Of a DNA stretch of 64,000 nucleotides, positions 37,314 through 45,522 are shown piece after piece. A program made the translations under genes and the position numbers. The DNA comes from Oceanirhabdus sp. W0125-5 (GTDB lineage: Bacteria > Bacillota > Clostridia > Clostridiales > Clostridiaceae): NCBI RefSeq assembly GCF_027938815.1, contig NZ_CP115913.1, positions 3,630,001-3,694,000 on the forward strand, given 5' to 3'. Below the pieces are notes generated by a model, which saw only the letters and a program-made list of their open reading frames with translations, was not told where the DNA came from and did no database searches. Numbering within the stretch: the stretch's first letter is position 1; the number at the start of each line of letters is the position of its first letter.

Positions 37314-37988
37314 TTAGTAGTCGCCAGTAACAACTGCTCCATTGATTATTTCAACTGAAGAAGATGCTCCAATTCTTGTAGCTCCATTGTTAATTACCTT
37401 CTCTGCATCATCAAAGCTTCTTACTCCACCAGAAGCTTTAACTCCCATTTCTGGTCCAACAGTATCTCTCATAAGTTTGATATCTTCTGGAGTAGCTCCA
37501 CCTGTAGAGAATCCAGTTGAAGTTTTAACATAATCCGCTCCAGCTTCTTTACATAACTCACATGCTTTAGCTATTTCTTCTTTAGTTAAAAGACAATTCT
37601 CAAGAATTACTTTTGATAAAGCTTTTCCTTTTGATGCATCTACAACGGCTTTGATATCTCTTAATACGTAATCATAATCTTTATCTTTTAATCTACCGAT
37701 ATTGATTACCATATCTACCTCATCTGCACCTTTAGCTATAGCATCTTTAGTTTCGAATGCTTTAACTTCTGGAGTGTTAGCTCCTAGAGGGAATCCTATA
37801 ACTGTACAAACTTTTACATCGCTATCTTTTAATAACTCTGCAGCTAATTCAATATTGCATGGGTTTATGCATACAGAGAAAAACCCATTCTCCTTAGCTT
37901 CTTGACATACTTTTTTAACATCCTCAACTGATGTAGCCGCTTTTAAAACAGTGTGATCTATCATTCCTGCCAACGTTTGCTTATTCAT
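37314..37988 (-). CDS. deoC: Deoxyribose-phosphate aldolase
   Basis: Class I aldolase that splits 2-deoxyribose-5-phosphate into glyceraldehyde-3-phosphate and acetaldehyde in deoxynucleoside catabolism. It has 224 residues, typical for bacterial DeoC. MIDHTVLK opens the barrel. The Schiff-base lysine is in [16 protein letters not shown] near 153, and the second lysine in [14 protein letters not shown] near 182. The ATG has GGAGG upstream. It has a likely promoter and a leader hairpin rather than other deo genes beside it. Confidence 0.96.
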   Translation of the reverse strand: MNKQTLAGMIDHTVLKAATSVEDVKKVCQEAKENGFFSVCINPCNIELAAELLKDSDVKVCTVIGFPLGANTPEVKAFETKDAIAKGADEVDMVINIGRLKDKDYDYVLRDIKAVVDASKGKALSKVILENCLLTKEEIAKACELCKEAGADYVKTSTGFSTGGATPEDIKLMRDTVGPEMGVKASGGVRSFDDAEKVINNGATRIGASSSVEIINGAVVTGDY

Positions 37989-38012
37989 TAATATGTACCT
38001 CCATTACGTCTC

Positions 38013-38043
38013 AATAATAAGGGTGCAAGTATACCTTACACCC
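38013..38043 (-). terminator. Terminator after the hydrogenase operon / deoC leader hairpin
   Basis: Stem GGGTGTAAG/CTTGCACCC with one G-U pair, five-base loop and TTATTATT tail on the minus strand, about 60 bases after mbhN. It also lies downstream of the putative deoC promoter, 25 bases before the deoC start, so it could attenuate deoC. Confidence 0.65.
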
Positions 38044-38055
38044 TCTCTTAAAATC

Positions 38056-38084
38056 ATTTTATCCTATTATCTAGAAATAATCAA
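38056..38084 (-). promoter_or_regulatory. Putative deoC promoter
   Basis: Minus strand: TTGATT (38084-38079), 17 bp, TAAAAT (38061-38056). Transcription would start just before the hairpin at 38043-38013. Confidence 0.5.
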
Positions 38085-38101
38085 TAGTTATATTGTAAAA
38101 A

Positions 38102-38590
38102 TTACTTACTTTTACCTTCTTCTTTATTTTCACCATCTGCAGCTACCTTCTCTACAGCTGCTTTTTTCGCTGCCGCTGCAGCTTTTGCAGCAGCAATTTT
38201 TGCTGGATCTGGTTTCGGCGGAAGTTTCTTTTCAAATGTTCCACTCACTATAATATTTTCCCCAGCCACAGTTATCATTGAATATTCCTTAGTTAATTCA
38301 ATGGATTTCTTAGGACAGAAATCAGCACACAGACCACAAAAGGTGCACGACCCCATGTCAAATGTCAATGTAATATCTTGTGCACCTTCTTTTGGTACAA
38401 TCTTTTTCTCAATAGAGCCAGCTGCACAAACTCTTATGCACATTCCACATCCAACACATGTATCAGCATCAAATTTGATTTTACCTCTATATCCCTCTGG
38501 AATTTCTGCTGGAACTTGAGGATATTTATTAGTAACAGGTCTCTTGAATAAATTCATGAGAGCCTGTTTTGCAAAAGGTATTCTAGCCAT
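38102..38590 (-). CDS. mbhN: Mbh-type hydrogenase ferredoxin-like subunit (NuoI-like)
   Basis: Peripheral iron-sulfur subunit that passes electrons from ferredoxin to the small subunit. It has 162 residues from the ATG at 38590, two bases past the mbhJ stop. Two 4Fe-4S motifs are complete: CVGCGMCIRVC near 51 and CTFCGLCADFC near 85. The C-terminus is unusual, with about 35 residues of mostly Ala and Lys (AAAKAAAAAKKAAVEKVAAD). It is the last gene of the operon. Confidence 0.92.
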   Translation of the reverse strand: MARIPFAKQALMNLFKRPVTNKYPQVPAEIPEGYRGKIKFDADTCVGCGMCIRVCAAGSIEKKIVPKEGAQDITLTFDMGSCTFCGLCADFCPKKSIELTKEYSMITVAGENIIVSGTFEKKLPPKPDPAKIAAAKAAAAAKKAAVEKVAADGENKEEGKSK

Positions 38591-38591
38591 G

Positions 38592-39032
38592 CTATTTAAC
38601 ACCTCTCTTTTCTTTTAATATCTCAATAGATTTTATTATTCCATCTATTATTGCTTCAGGTCTTGGAGGGCATCCTCCTACTGACACATCAACATGTGTC
38701 CATTTATCAAGTGGTCCAACAACGCTGTAACTTCCTCTAAATACATTACATGATATTGGACATGAACCTAAGGAAACAACAACTCTTGGTTCTGGAACCT
38801 GTGATAATACCCTAAGTAATCTATCTTTAGATTGCTGTGTAACTGGTCCTGAAACAATTACAATATCAGCATGTCGTGGTGTACCAGTTAACTTGCAACC
38901 AAACCTTTCAGCATCAAACTTAGGTCCTAATAGAGCGATAAGCTCTATATCGCAACCATTACATGAACCTGCATTTAAATGATATAACCAAGGTGATTTA
39001 GTTCTACTCTTTTCAATCAGTTTATTAATCAA
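38592..39032 (-). CDS. mbhJ: Mbh-type hydrogenase small subunit (NuoB-like)
   Basis: Carries the cluster next to the [NiFe] site. It has 146 residues with the four cluster cysteines in AGSCNGCDIEL, VVSLGSCPIS and VGGCPPRPE. The start is TTG at 39032 with AAGGAGG eight bases upstream; no ATG fits. It is shorter than classical uptake small subunits, as expected for group 4 enzymes, and lacks a Tat signal. It lies between the NuoH-like and NuoI-like genes. Confidence 0.93.
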   Translation of the reverse strand: MINKLIEKSRTKSPWLYHLNAGSCNGCDIELIALLGPKFDAERFGCKLTGTPRHADIVIVSGPVTQQSKDRLLRVLSQVPEPRVVVSLGSCPISCNVFRGSYSVVGPLDKWTHVDVSVGGCPPRPEAIIDGIIKSIEILKEKRGVK

Positions 39033-39061
39033 CTTAACCCCTCCTTAAGGACTCTCAATCT

Positions 39062-40024
39062 TTAAATGTATGTTAAAACGAGACTTATTAACCCTAATAA
39101 AGTAGGAATAGTCCAGAAGAATTTTATTGTCTGTTCTATCTTTATTCTCGCCACTATAGCTCTTAAGAATGATACAGAAACAACTATAACCAGTGTAATT
39201 AAAAGCATAAATAAAATTACGTTCAAAGGCAAGTTACTAAATCCAGCTCCTCCTAAGAATAATGCAACAAATAATCCGCCCATAACGAACATCTTGATTG
39301 CACTTGTTAATTTATATATACCCAAATATGCACCACTATACTCAACTAAGGGACCTTCACATATTTCAGTTTCAGCTTCAGCTACATCGAAAGGAACTGT
39401 TCCAACTTCTGCTGGTATACATAATAGGAAGGCAATTGCTGCAGGTATCATTCTCCAATCCAATAATAGCATACCTTTTGCTGTCTGATACGAGTTAATC
39501 TCTGTTAATGAGAATGTAATATTACTAGCAACATTTAAATCATGTCCAACTCTTGAGCCAACAGCAAGGAAAATAAGTACTAATGGCAACTCATAAGATA
39601 ACATAGTAACCATTTCTCTTGAGATTCCTATCCCTGAATATGGAGACCCTGATGCGGATCCTCCTAGAATAATTGCAACTGCAGGGGCAGTTAAAAGATA
39701 TAGAATAACTATTAAATCCGCTGAATTCTTAACGAATTCTGTACCGAAAATTGGCACAAAGAGCGGAATTATTATAATAGATAATAATCCTAAAATTGGA
39801 GCAATCAAAAATACACTTTTTGATGCTTTTCGTGGAACGATAGACTCCTTACCAATTAGTTTAAAAAAGTCATATAATGGTTGTAACAATGGTGGTCCTA
39901 TTCTTCTCTGCATTCTCGCAACAAGTTTTCTATCTATACCTGCTAATAATATCCCAAAGGCAAAACAGAAAAGAAATCCTGGAAACACCAATAAATGAAA
40001 TATATTTATAAGCTCAAAACTCAT
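39062..40024 (-). CDS. mbhM: Mbh-type hydrogenase membrane anchor (NuoH-like)
   Basis: Membrane subunit that couples the hydrogenase arm to the ion-pumping arm. It has 320 residues and about eight spans. LVARMQRRIGPPLLQPLYD near 34 and FDVAEAETEICEGPLVEYSG near 210 are the conserved NuoH blocks, with the acidic residues implicated in coupling. The ATG at 40024 has AGGAGG eight bases upstream; a GTG three codons earlier lies too close to that site. Confidence 0.94.
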   Translation of the reverse strand: MSFELINIFHLLVFPGFLFCFAFGILLAGIDRKLVARMQRRIGPPLLQPLYDFFKLIGKESIVPRKASKSVFLIAPILGLLSIIIIPLFVPIFGTEFVKNSADLIVILYLLTAPAVAIILGGSASGSPYSGIGISREMVTMLSYELPLVLIFLAVGSRVGHDLNVASNITFSLTEINSYQTAKGMLLLDWRMIPAAIAFLLCIPAEVGTVPFDVAEAETEICEGPLVEYSGAYLGIYKLTSAIKMFVMGGLFVALFLGGAGFSNLPLNVILFMLLITLVIVVSVSFLRAIVARIKIEQTIKFFWTIPTLLGLISLVLTYI

Positions 40025-40036
40025 CCTTTCCACCTC

Positions 40037-41965
40037 CTAGAGAACAATGAATACGTAAATTAACACAACAGCTAAAGTTCCTACTACCCATAAAACATAG
40101 TCATTAACTATTCCACTATGTGCATTTTTCATACCATTAAAGAATGGTCTGAATTGATGCTTTAATCCCCAGAATAAATCATTACCTGCCATATGAGAAT
40201 GTTCCTCTGCCTCTCCACCTGTGAATATATCATATTTAGTATCTTCAATATCAACCTGTGAAGCAGTGTGACGTTTTACGTTAAATGCAGCTATCACCAT
40301 AAATCCTACTAATAATATTACAAATAATATTAACCAGTTTATAGGACTATAGTACCCCGCCATCTCTTTTGTCATAGAAGGTATTGCTATATCCTTTCCA
40401 AACATATTAGCTGCGTAACCTTCTTCAAACATAACATCAATATAATTGTTAATGTTATAAATTGAATATGTTACTGGTTCGATAATTTTTTCAGCTATAA
40501 ATTCCCAAACAGTACCTTGAACTGAACAAAGAACTGCTAAAATACCCATTGGGACAAGCATCCATGCTGGTGCTTCTTTTAAGTTATTCCATTTCTCTTT
40601 ATTCATATCTCCAAAGAATACTGATTGACCTAACTTTACAAAGTAAGCTAAAGTAATTACTGATACCAATAAAGCAATTACTGTAACCGGCCAGTAACCT
40701 GCTTCAAATGTAGCTTGATATATTAACCATTTTGATACAAATCCATTAAATGGTGGAACACCTGCAATTGATGCAGCACCGATTAAGAAGAATAAAGTTG
40801 TAAATGGCATCTTTTTAGAGAATCCACCCATCTCCCTAATATCGGTTGTTCCAGCTCTATAAATCATTACACCAGCACATAAGAAGAGGAGCGATTTAAA
40901 GGTTGCATGGTTTATCATGTGATAAACCCCTCCAAATGTACCAATAATGTTAATTCCTGTTCTATCTAAAAGCCCTATTCCAAATCCAACGATAACGTAT
41001 CCTAATTGAGATACTGAACTATAAGCAAGCAATCTTTTAAAATCATATTGCTGTATTGCCATGACAGCACCAACAACCATTGTTAAAGTACCCCAAACAA
41101 TTATAAGAGCACCTATAAATTCGTTATTTAAAGCTTGTCCTCTGTATAACATGAAAAGAATTCTAATTAAACCATACACTCCAGTTTTACTCATTACTCC
41201 TGATAAAAGCATAGAGATAGATGATGGTGCTGCCATATGAGCATCCGGTGGCCATGTATGACATGGTACAAGGAATGCCTTAACAGCATATCCAGTTAAC
41301 ATCAATGCTAATGCCATATTAGAAGTAACATCAAATCCTTGGTTATGCATTAAAGCAGAAATCTGTGCTAGGTTCAAAGTATGAACTTTTGAATAAAGCA
41401 ATACAGTACCTAAAAGGATTAATGCTGATCCTAGTGAACCAATAACTATATATTTAAAACTGGATTCAATTGCTTTATATTTATGATTTCTAAATGCCGT
41501 TAGTCCTATAGCTGCAAATGTCATAATCTCAAGCATTACGTACATATTGAATAAATCTCCACTGAAAACGTATGCTATCATGCTTCCACATAACAATAAG
41601 AACATTGAATAATACTTTTCAAGTCCATTATCCTTATCCATATATCTAAAAGCATAAATTGAAGATAGCAAACAGGTAGTTCCAATGATTAATCCAACTA
41701 AAAGACCAAAGGCATCTACTTCAAGACCGATTCCAATTGCCCAAAGTTTCTCAGGGGACCAGTTTCCTAACCAATAGGTTATAATTCCCCCATCATTCCA
41801 AATTGGTATTATCATACAAGTTATTGCTATAAAGGCAACAAGTGTTGCTAATATTGCTATACATTTACTAACCTTTATTCCTTTTTCCCCTATTAGAGCA
41901 ATTACAAAGGCTGAAAAGAAAGGTACAAAAATAGCTATAATAGGTAAATTGCTCGTATTGCTCAT
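40037..41965 (-). CDS. mbhH: Mbh-type hydrogenase antiporter-like subunit, MbhH with MbhI-like C-terminal extension
   Basis: MrpD/NuoL-type channel subunit with 642 residues, longer than the ~510 usual for MbhH. The core (about 1-500) has the proton-antiporter domain, including GYAVKAFLVPCHTWPPDAH with its lysine near 230 and YDFKRLLAYSSVSQLGYV near 308. The last ~130 residues hold a span, an acidic linker (TKYDIFTGGEAEEHSH) and a final span. This resembles the small MbhI subunit, which supplies a bridging helix in archaeal Mbh. No separate mbhI is seen, so a fusion is inferred. The start overlaps the mbhG stop by one base. Confidence 0.9.
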   Translation of the reverse strand: MSNTSNLPIIAIFVPFFSAFVIALIGEKGIKVSKCIAILATLVAFIAITCMIIPIWNDGGIITYWLGNWSPEKLWAIGIGLEVDAFGLLVGLIIGTTCLLSSIYAFRYMDKDNGLEKYYSMFLLLCGSMIAYVFSGDLFNMYVMLEIMTFAAIGLTAFRNHKYKAIESSFKYIVIGSLGSALILLGTVLLYSKVHTLNLAQISALMHNQGFDVTSNMALALMLTGYAVKAFLVPCHTWPPDAHMAAPSSISMLLSGVMSKTGVYGLIRILFMLYRGQALNNEFIGALIIVWGTLTMVVGAVMAIQQYDFKRLLAYSSVSQLGYVIVGFGIGLLDRTGINIIGTFGGVYHMINHATFKSLLFLCAGVMIYRAGTTDIREMGGFSKKMPFTTLFFLIGAASIAGVPPFNGFVSKWLIYQATFEAGYWPVTVIALLVSVITLAYFVKLGQSVFFGDMNKEKWNNLKEAPAWMLVPMGILAVLCSVQGTVWEFIAEKIIEPVTYSIYNINNYIDVMFEEGYAANMFGKDIAIPSMTKEMAGYYSPINWLILFVILLVGFMVIAAFNVKRHTASQVDIEDTKYDIFTGGEAEEHSHMAGNDLFWGLKHQFRPFFNGMKNAHSGIVNDYVLWVVGTLAVVLIYVFIVL

Positions 41966-42306
41966 TATCCTCTTAACCTCCTTATCTCATCAGCATTTAT
42001 TGTTCCATAATGCTCTTTAACCTTAATAACAATAGATAGTGCTAATGCTGTTACACATGCACCTATTACGATTGAAGTTAGTGTTAAAGCTTGAGGAACT
42101 GGGTCAACAAAATCAACAACTTGGTTGTAATTTTCATAAATTGGGGCTGATGCTCCCTCTCTATATCCAACTGATACTAAAAGGAGATTAATTCCTGTAT
42201 CCATTAACGCCATACCAATGACTATTTTAATTAAATCTTTCTTTTTAATCATAATAATTAATCCAAATATTATTAAGAGAAATGCTCCTATATAATTAAG
42301 TGTCAT
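41965..42306 (-). CDS. mbhG: Mbh/Mrp antiporter subunit G (MrpC/NuoK-like)
   Basis: Three-span membrane subunit of 113 residues homologous to MrpC and NuoK. The GMALMDTGINLLLVSVGYREG segment and the final span with LTSIVIGACVTALALS are typical. It forms part of the sodium/proton antiporter module. It is coupled to mbhH by a TAATG overlap. Confidence 0.92.
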   Translation of the reverse strand: MTLNYIGAFLLIIFGLIIMIKKKDLIKIVIGMALMDTGINLLLVSVGYREGASAPIYENYNQVVDFVDPVPQALTLTSIVIGACVTALALSIVIKVKEHYGTINADEIRRLRG

Positions 42307-42321
42307 TTTATCACCTCATTC

Positions 42322-42789
42322 CTACTCTTCCGACTTATTAAGCGTACCTAGCATGATGAAAATTAGTGCTCCTATACCTGCTAAAACTTTATATCCAACT
42401 GCAAAGTTCATTAAAAATATTGATCCTGAACTTAAAACATATCCTGCTTCCCCTTTACTTACAACATTCTCGAAGAAATGATATCCACCAAATCCATAGA
42501 CAATTCCTAATGATGCTACCAGTATGAACCCCAAGGCAGCAATACTCTCAGATGCTTTAAGTCTATTAAGATGGAATGCTTTTCTTACACCATTTCCACC
42601 GAATGCTATAAACATTATTGCTACAGCTCCTCCAATAAGAACTCCTCCTTGGAATCCTCCACCTGGTGTTAAATGTCCATGGATTATAATGTAAGCACCA
42701 AGCATAAGTGCAATAGGAAGAACTATTCCAGCGCAAGACTGAATGATAATATCCCCTTTTTCTTCAACATTTTTTCTATTCTTATTCAT
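42322..42789 (-). CDS. mbhF: Mbh/Mrp antiporter subunit F (MrpB-like)
   Basis: Membrane subunit of 155 residues, MnhB domain. The YIIIHGHLTPGGGFQGGVLI block near 33-52 is the family hallmark. Four spans are visible. A GAAAGGAG site precedes the ATG by a somewhat long gap. It sits in the conserved Mrp-like order E-F-G-H. Confidence 0.93.
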   Translation of the reverse strand: MNKNRKNVEEKGDIIIQSCAGIVLPIALMLGAYIIIHGHLTPGGGFQGGVLIGGAVAIMFIAFGGNGVRKAFHLNRLKASESIAALGFILVASLGIVYGFGGYHFFENVVSKGEAGYVLSSGSIFLMNFAVGYKVLAGIGALIFIMLGTLNKSEE

Positions 42790-42794
42790 GGCTG

Positions 42795-43073
42795 CTATTT
42801 AACTCCTTTCTCTTTTTTATGAGAAACTGACTTTCTTAATACAGCAGCAGATGCAGTAACGGCTGTGAATAATACAAAAGATTCTCCTATAGTATCATAT
42901 CCTCTAAAGTCAAATACTACAGCAGTAACAACATTTAAAGCTTTTGTATCTGATACTTTCCCTACAATTGCCTCACCTATCCCACTGTACGTTGAACCAG
43001 GCATATTAATTGCCACATATATAGCCATCACTCCTATTACGCCTAAGAAAAACCATGTAAAAAATTTTTTCAT
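42795..43073 (-). CDS. mbhE: Mbh-type hydrogenase subunit E
   Basis: Small subunit of 92 residues corresponding to a piece of the MrpA C-terminal region (MbhE). It has two spans; the VVFDFRGYDTIGESFVLFTA block in the middle is the diagnostic part. It is three bases from the mbhD gene. Function within the antiporter module is inferred from archaeal Mbh. Confidence 0.88.
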   Translation of the reverse strand: MKKFFTWFFLGVIGVMAIYVAINMPGSTYSGIGEAIVGKVSDTKALNVVTAVVFDFRGYDTIGESFVLFTAVTASAAVLRKSVSHKKEKGVK

Positions 43074-43075
43074 AA

Positions 43076-43339
43076 TTATTCACCCTCCTTTTTCACACTT
43101 TTTTCTTTAGATTTGCTAAGGGCGATTAAGAATATAACTGGCGTTAAAATTACACCTACAACACCTTCTGCAAGGGCAACATCTGGCGCTTTCAATAAAA
43201 GAAACTCTAATGCTACAAAAGTACCAACAGCAACCAAGGCTATAATACTTGCCATTGTATCTTCAAGTATAACTGTTAGAAATCCTGCAATAATCATACC
43301 AACAATAACAACTGTGTTTAACACTTCAAAATTAGTCAT
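43076..43339 (-). CDS. mbhD: Mbh-type hydrogenase subunit D (DUF4040)
   Basis: Three-span subunit of 87 residues with LLLKAPDVALAEGVVGVIL, the conserved DUF4040/MrpA-fragment motif. I start it at the ATG at 43339, with AAGGGGG nine bases upstream, which overlaps the mbhC stop by eight bases; the longer frame reaches 43366. Confidence 0.9.
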   Translation of the reverse strand: MTNFEVLNTVVIVGMIIAGFLTVILEDTMASIIALVAVGTFVALEFLLLKAPDVALAEGVVGVILTPVIFLIALSKSKEKSVKKEGE

Positions 43340-43673
43340 CACACTTGTCCCCCTTATACTCGTCACAAACGCTTTTCTTATCCATTACTGCTCCACTTCT
43401 GTATGCAGCTCTAGCCATTGCGTGTGACGCTACTGGGTTAGTTAAAACAATAAAAACTAAAATAACAAATGCTTTTACAGCAATATCAATTTTTTCACTA
43501 CCTATACCAAAAATAATTGCTGCTAGTAACAAGAAAATACCACCCATTGTTACAATATTTGTAGACGACTGTAATCTACAATATGTATCTGGCATTCTTA
43601 TGATTCCAACCACACCAGCGAACACAAAGAATATACCCAGAATTAAGCATACATCTATCAGTATTCTGATCAT
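43332..43673 (-). CDS. mbhC: Mbh/Mrp antiporter subunit C (MrpG-like)
   Basis: Three-span MnhG-domain subunit, 113 residues. GVVGIIRMPDTYCRLQSST near 21 and LTNPVASHAMARAAYRSG near 76 are the family motifs. A short hydrophilic tail (VMDKKSVCDEYKGDKCDD) with two cysteines is unusual. Overlaps both neighbours (four bases with mbhB, eight with mbhD). Confidence 0.93.
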   Translation of the reverse strand: MIRILIDVCLILGIFFVFAGVVGIIRMPDTYCRLQSSTNIVTMGGIFLLLAAIIFGIGSEKIDIAVKAFVILVFIVLTNPVASHAMARAAYRSGAVMDKKSVCDEYKGDKCDD

Positions 43674-43951
43674 AGTTTTCCCTCCAAATATTTTGATATA
43701 AGGACTGTACCTATAAATCCTAATAAGGCAAGCACTAATCCAAGGTCAACATATAATGAATCATTCATAACACATCCAAAAATAACCATTATAAATCCCG
43801 ATGTAACCTCAATACAATCAGCTGCCAAAACTCTATCAATAATATGAGGACCTTTAACAATTCTAAATAATAAAACTAAAGCCAAGACTCCTAAAACTAT
43901 TGCTGCAATAAGAAAATCATTCTGTATAACTTCTATAGTCTCTATATTCAT
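43670..43951 (-). CDS. mbhB: Mbh/Mrp antiporter subunit B (MrpF-like)
   Basis: Three-span subunit of 93 residues. FRIVKGPHIIDRVLAADCIE near 30 is the MrpF/MnhF signature. Start overlaps the mbhA stop by one base, and the stop overlaps mbhC, so the genes are translationally coupled. Confidence 0.93.
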   Translation of the reverse strand: MNIETIEVIQNDFLIAAIVLGVLALVLLFRIVKGPHIIDRVLAADCIEVTSGFIMVIFGCVMNDSLYVDLGLVLALLGFIGTVLISKYLEGKL

Positions 43952-44487
43952 TATTTAAATATCCTCCTTACCCAGGGTTCAAAGCTTCCTTTAATAATAT
44001 CTGAAGCCTTTCCCCTATCTCTTTGTTGTACATCAATCCAATGAATATACATGAAATTTTCCTTATTGCCTTTTTCTATATCCATCGTAATTGTACCTGG
44101 AGTCAAAGTAATACAATTAGCAAGCATCGATAATCCATAATCTGACTCAATTGGTGTTTTAATCTTAACAATCCCTGGTTTAACTTTAACCTTTGGTGAT
44201 AAAGCTCTGATAGCAACATCAAGATTAGATTTAACCAGCTCAACAAAGAATATAAATATGAATACTAGAAACGAAAGTATTCTCATGGGATTAAGCAGCC
44301 AGAAAGGCTTGCTTTTTATAAAAAATCTATGACAGAAAATAGCCATAACAGCAGAAACAACCCCTCCTACAATTAACTCTTGAAGGATTTGCCCAGACCC
44401 CATACCTGTTCCAAATGGAATTGTCAATCCTACCCATATAAGCATACAGAAAACAAATGTTGATAAATAGGATAAGAATTTGTTCAT
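43951..44487 (-). CDS. mbhA: Mbh/Mrp antiporter subunit A (MrpE-like)
   Basis: MnhE-domain subunit of 178 residues with two to three N-terminal spans and a cytoplasmic tail. MLANCITLTPGTITMDIEKG near 120 and MYIHWIDVQ are the conserved MrpE blocks. First gene of the antiporter module, 12 bp after hypB. AAGGAGGGG precedes the ATG. Confidence 0.92.
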   Translation of the reverse strand: MNKFLSYLSTFVFCMLIWVGLTIPFGTGMGSGQILQELIVGGVVSAVMAIFCHRFFIKSKPFWLLNPMRILSFLVFIFIFFVELVKSNLDVAIRALSPKVKVKPGIVKIKTPIESDYGLSMLANCITLTPGTITMDIEKGNKENFMYIHWIDVQQRDRGKASDIIKGSFEPWVRRIFK

Positions 44488-44499
44488 TTAATCCCCTCC

Positions 44500-45156
44500 T
44501 TAATTAAATTTTGTTTTTATGTTATTTTCAATAAATGAAACAACATGTTCAAAGCCAATACCTTCTCTTGAATTTACTTTGTAAATTTCAAGACTTTCAT
44601 TTAATTTTTTACACTCTCTTGTAACTCTTTCATCATCAAATCCAAAAACCGCTTTCAAATCGTGCTTTGTAAGAACTAAAGCATCACTTCTAGAAAACAA
44701 TAATGGATACTTCTCTACCTTGTCATCCCCTTCTGGAATGCTTAATATTGCAATTTTTAAATGTTCACCTATATCAAACTCTGCAGGACAGACAAGATTC
44801 CCAATGTTCTCTACAATTAAAATATCTGTCTTATCAAGGTCAAATTCAGGAATGATATTTTTAATTGACATAGCTTCAATATGACATGCCCCGTCAGTAT
44901 TTAATTGAACTACTGGAACCCCCATATTTGCAATTGCTTCTGCATCTATCGTTCCAGCAACATCACCTTCAATTACTGCAAATGAATATTTGTGCTTTAA
45001 TTTTTCTATTAACATTTTAATAAATGTTGTTTTACCAGCACCTGGCGATCCCATAATATTTAAAACTAATGTCCTTTTTTTATCAAACTCTTTAACTAAT
45101 TCATTATGACAATTATCATTCCATTCTAAAATCTGTCTTACTACTTTAACTTCCAT
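44500..45156 (-). CDS. hypB: Hydrogenase nickel-insertion GTPase HypB
   Basis: GTPase that, with HypA, delivers nickel to the hydrogenase precursor. It has 218 residues: P-loop NIMGSPGAGKTTFIKML near 34, EGDVAGTIDAEAI near 63, then the metal-site CHIEA (Cys near 89) and VENIGNLVCPAEFD near 114. There is no N-terminal histidine stretch, so nickel storage is not suggested. The ATG at 45156 has GGGAG upstream; an earlier TTG lacks a ribosome site. It is placed between the large-subunit/hypA genes and the antiporter genes. Confidence 0.95.
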   Translation of the reverse strand: MEVKVVRQILEWNDNCHNELVKEFDKKRTLVLNIMGSPGAGKTTFIKMLIEKLKHKYSFAVIEGDVAGTIDAEAIANMGVPVVQLNTDGACHIEAMSIKNIIPEFDLDKTDILIVENIGNLVCPAEFDIGEHLKIAILSIPEGDDKVEKYPLLFSRSDALVLTKHDLKAVFGFDDERVTRECKKLNESLEIYKVNSREGIGFEHVVSFIENNIKTKFN

Positions 45157-45180
45157 CAATAATTCTCCCTTCAATAATCT

Positions 45181-45522
45181 TTAGTCCATTTCAAGAGTAT
45201 CTATTAAAAACTCTCTTCCCCCAGTAATTTTTATATTATGGGAACTACAATTTATACAATTATAAACTCCTTTTCTACATTCAAAGGATTCTCCACAATC
45301 CTTACATTCAATATTTATTGGTATTTTACTTATATTAATTTTTGCTCCTTCAGCAACTGTTCCCTTAGCAATAATATCAAAATAATATTCAATACCAGCA
45401 GGAACAAGCCCTGTTAATTCCCCTACTCTTATGTTAACTGCAATAACTTTATTCATTCCATGCTTCTTTACTTCTTCTTGGCATATATTTAATATGCTTT
45501 TTGTAACTGGAAGTTCGTGCAT
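45181..45522 (-). CDS. hypA: Hydrogenase nickel chaperone HypA
   Basis: 113 residues with the invariant N-terminal MHELPVTKS, where His 2 and Glu 3 bind nickel, and a zinc site made of two CxxC pairs (CKDCGESF and CINCSSH). Start overlaps the large-subunit stop by one base (TAATG), tying its translation to that gene. Confidence 0.95.
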   Translation of the reverse strand: MHELPVTKSILNICQEEVKKHGMNKVIAVNIRVGELTGLVPAGIEYYFDIIAKGTVAEGAKINISKIPINIECKDCGESFECRKGVYNCINCSSHNIKITGGREFLIDTLEMD

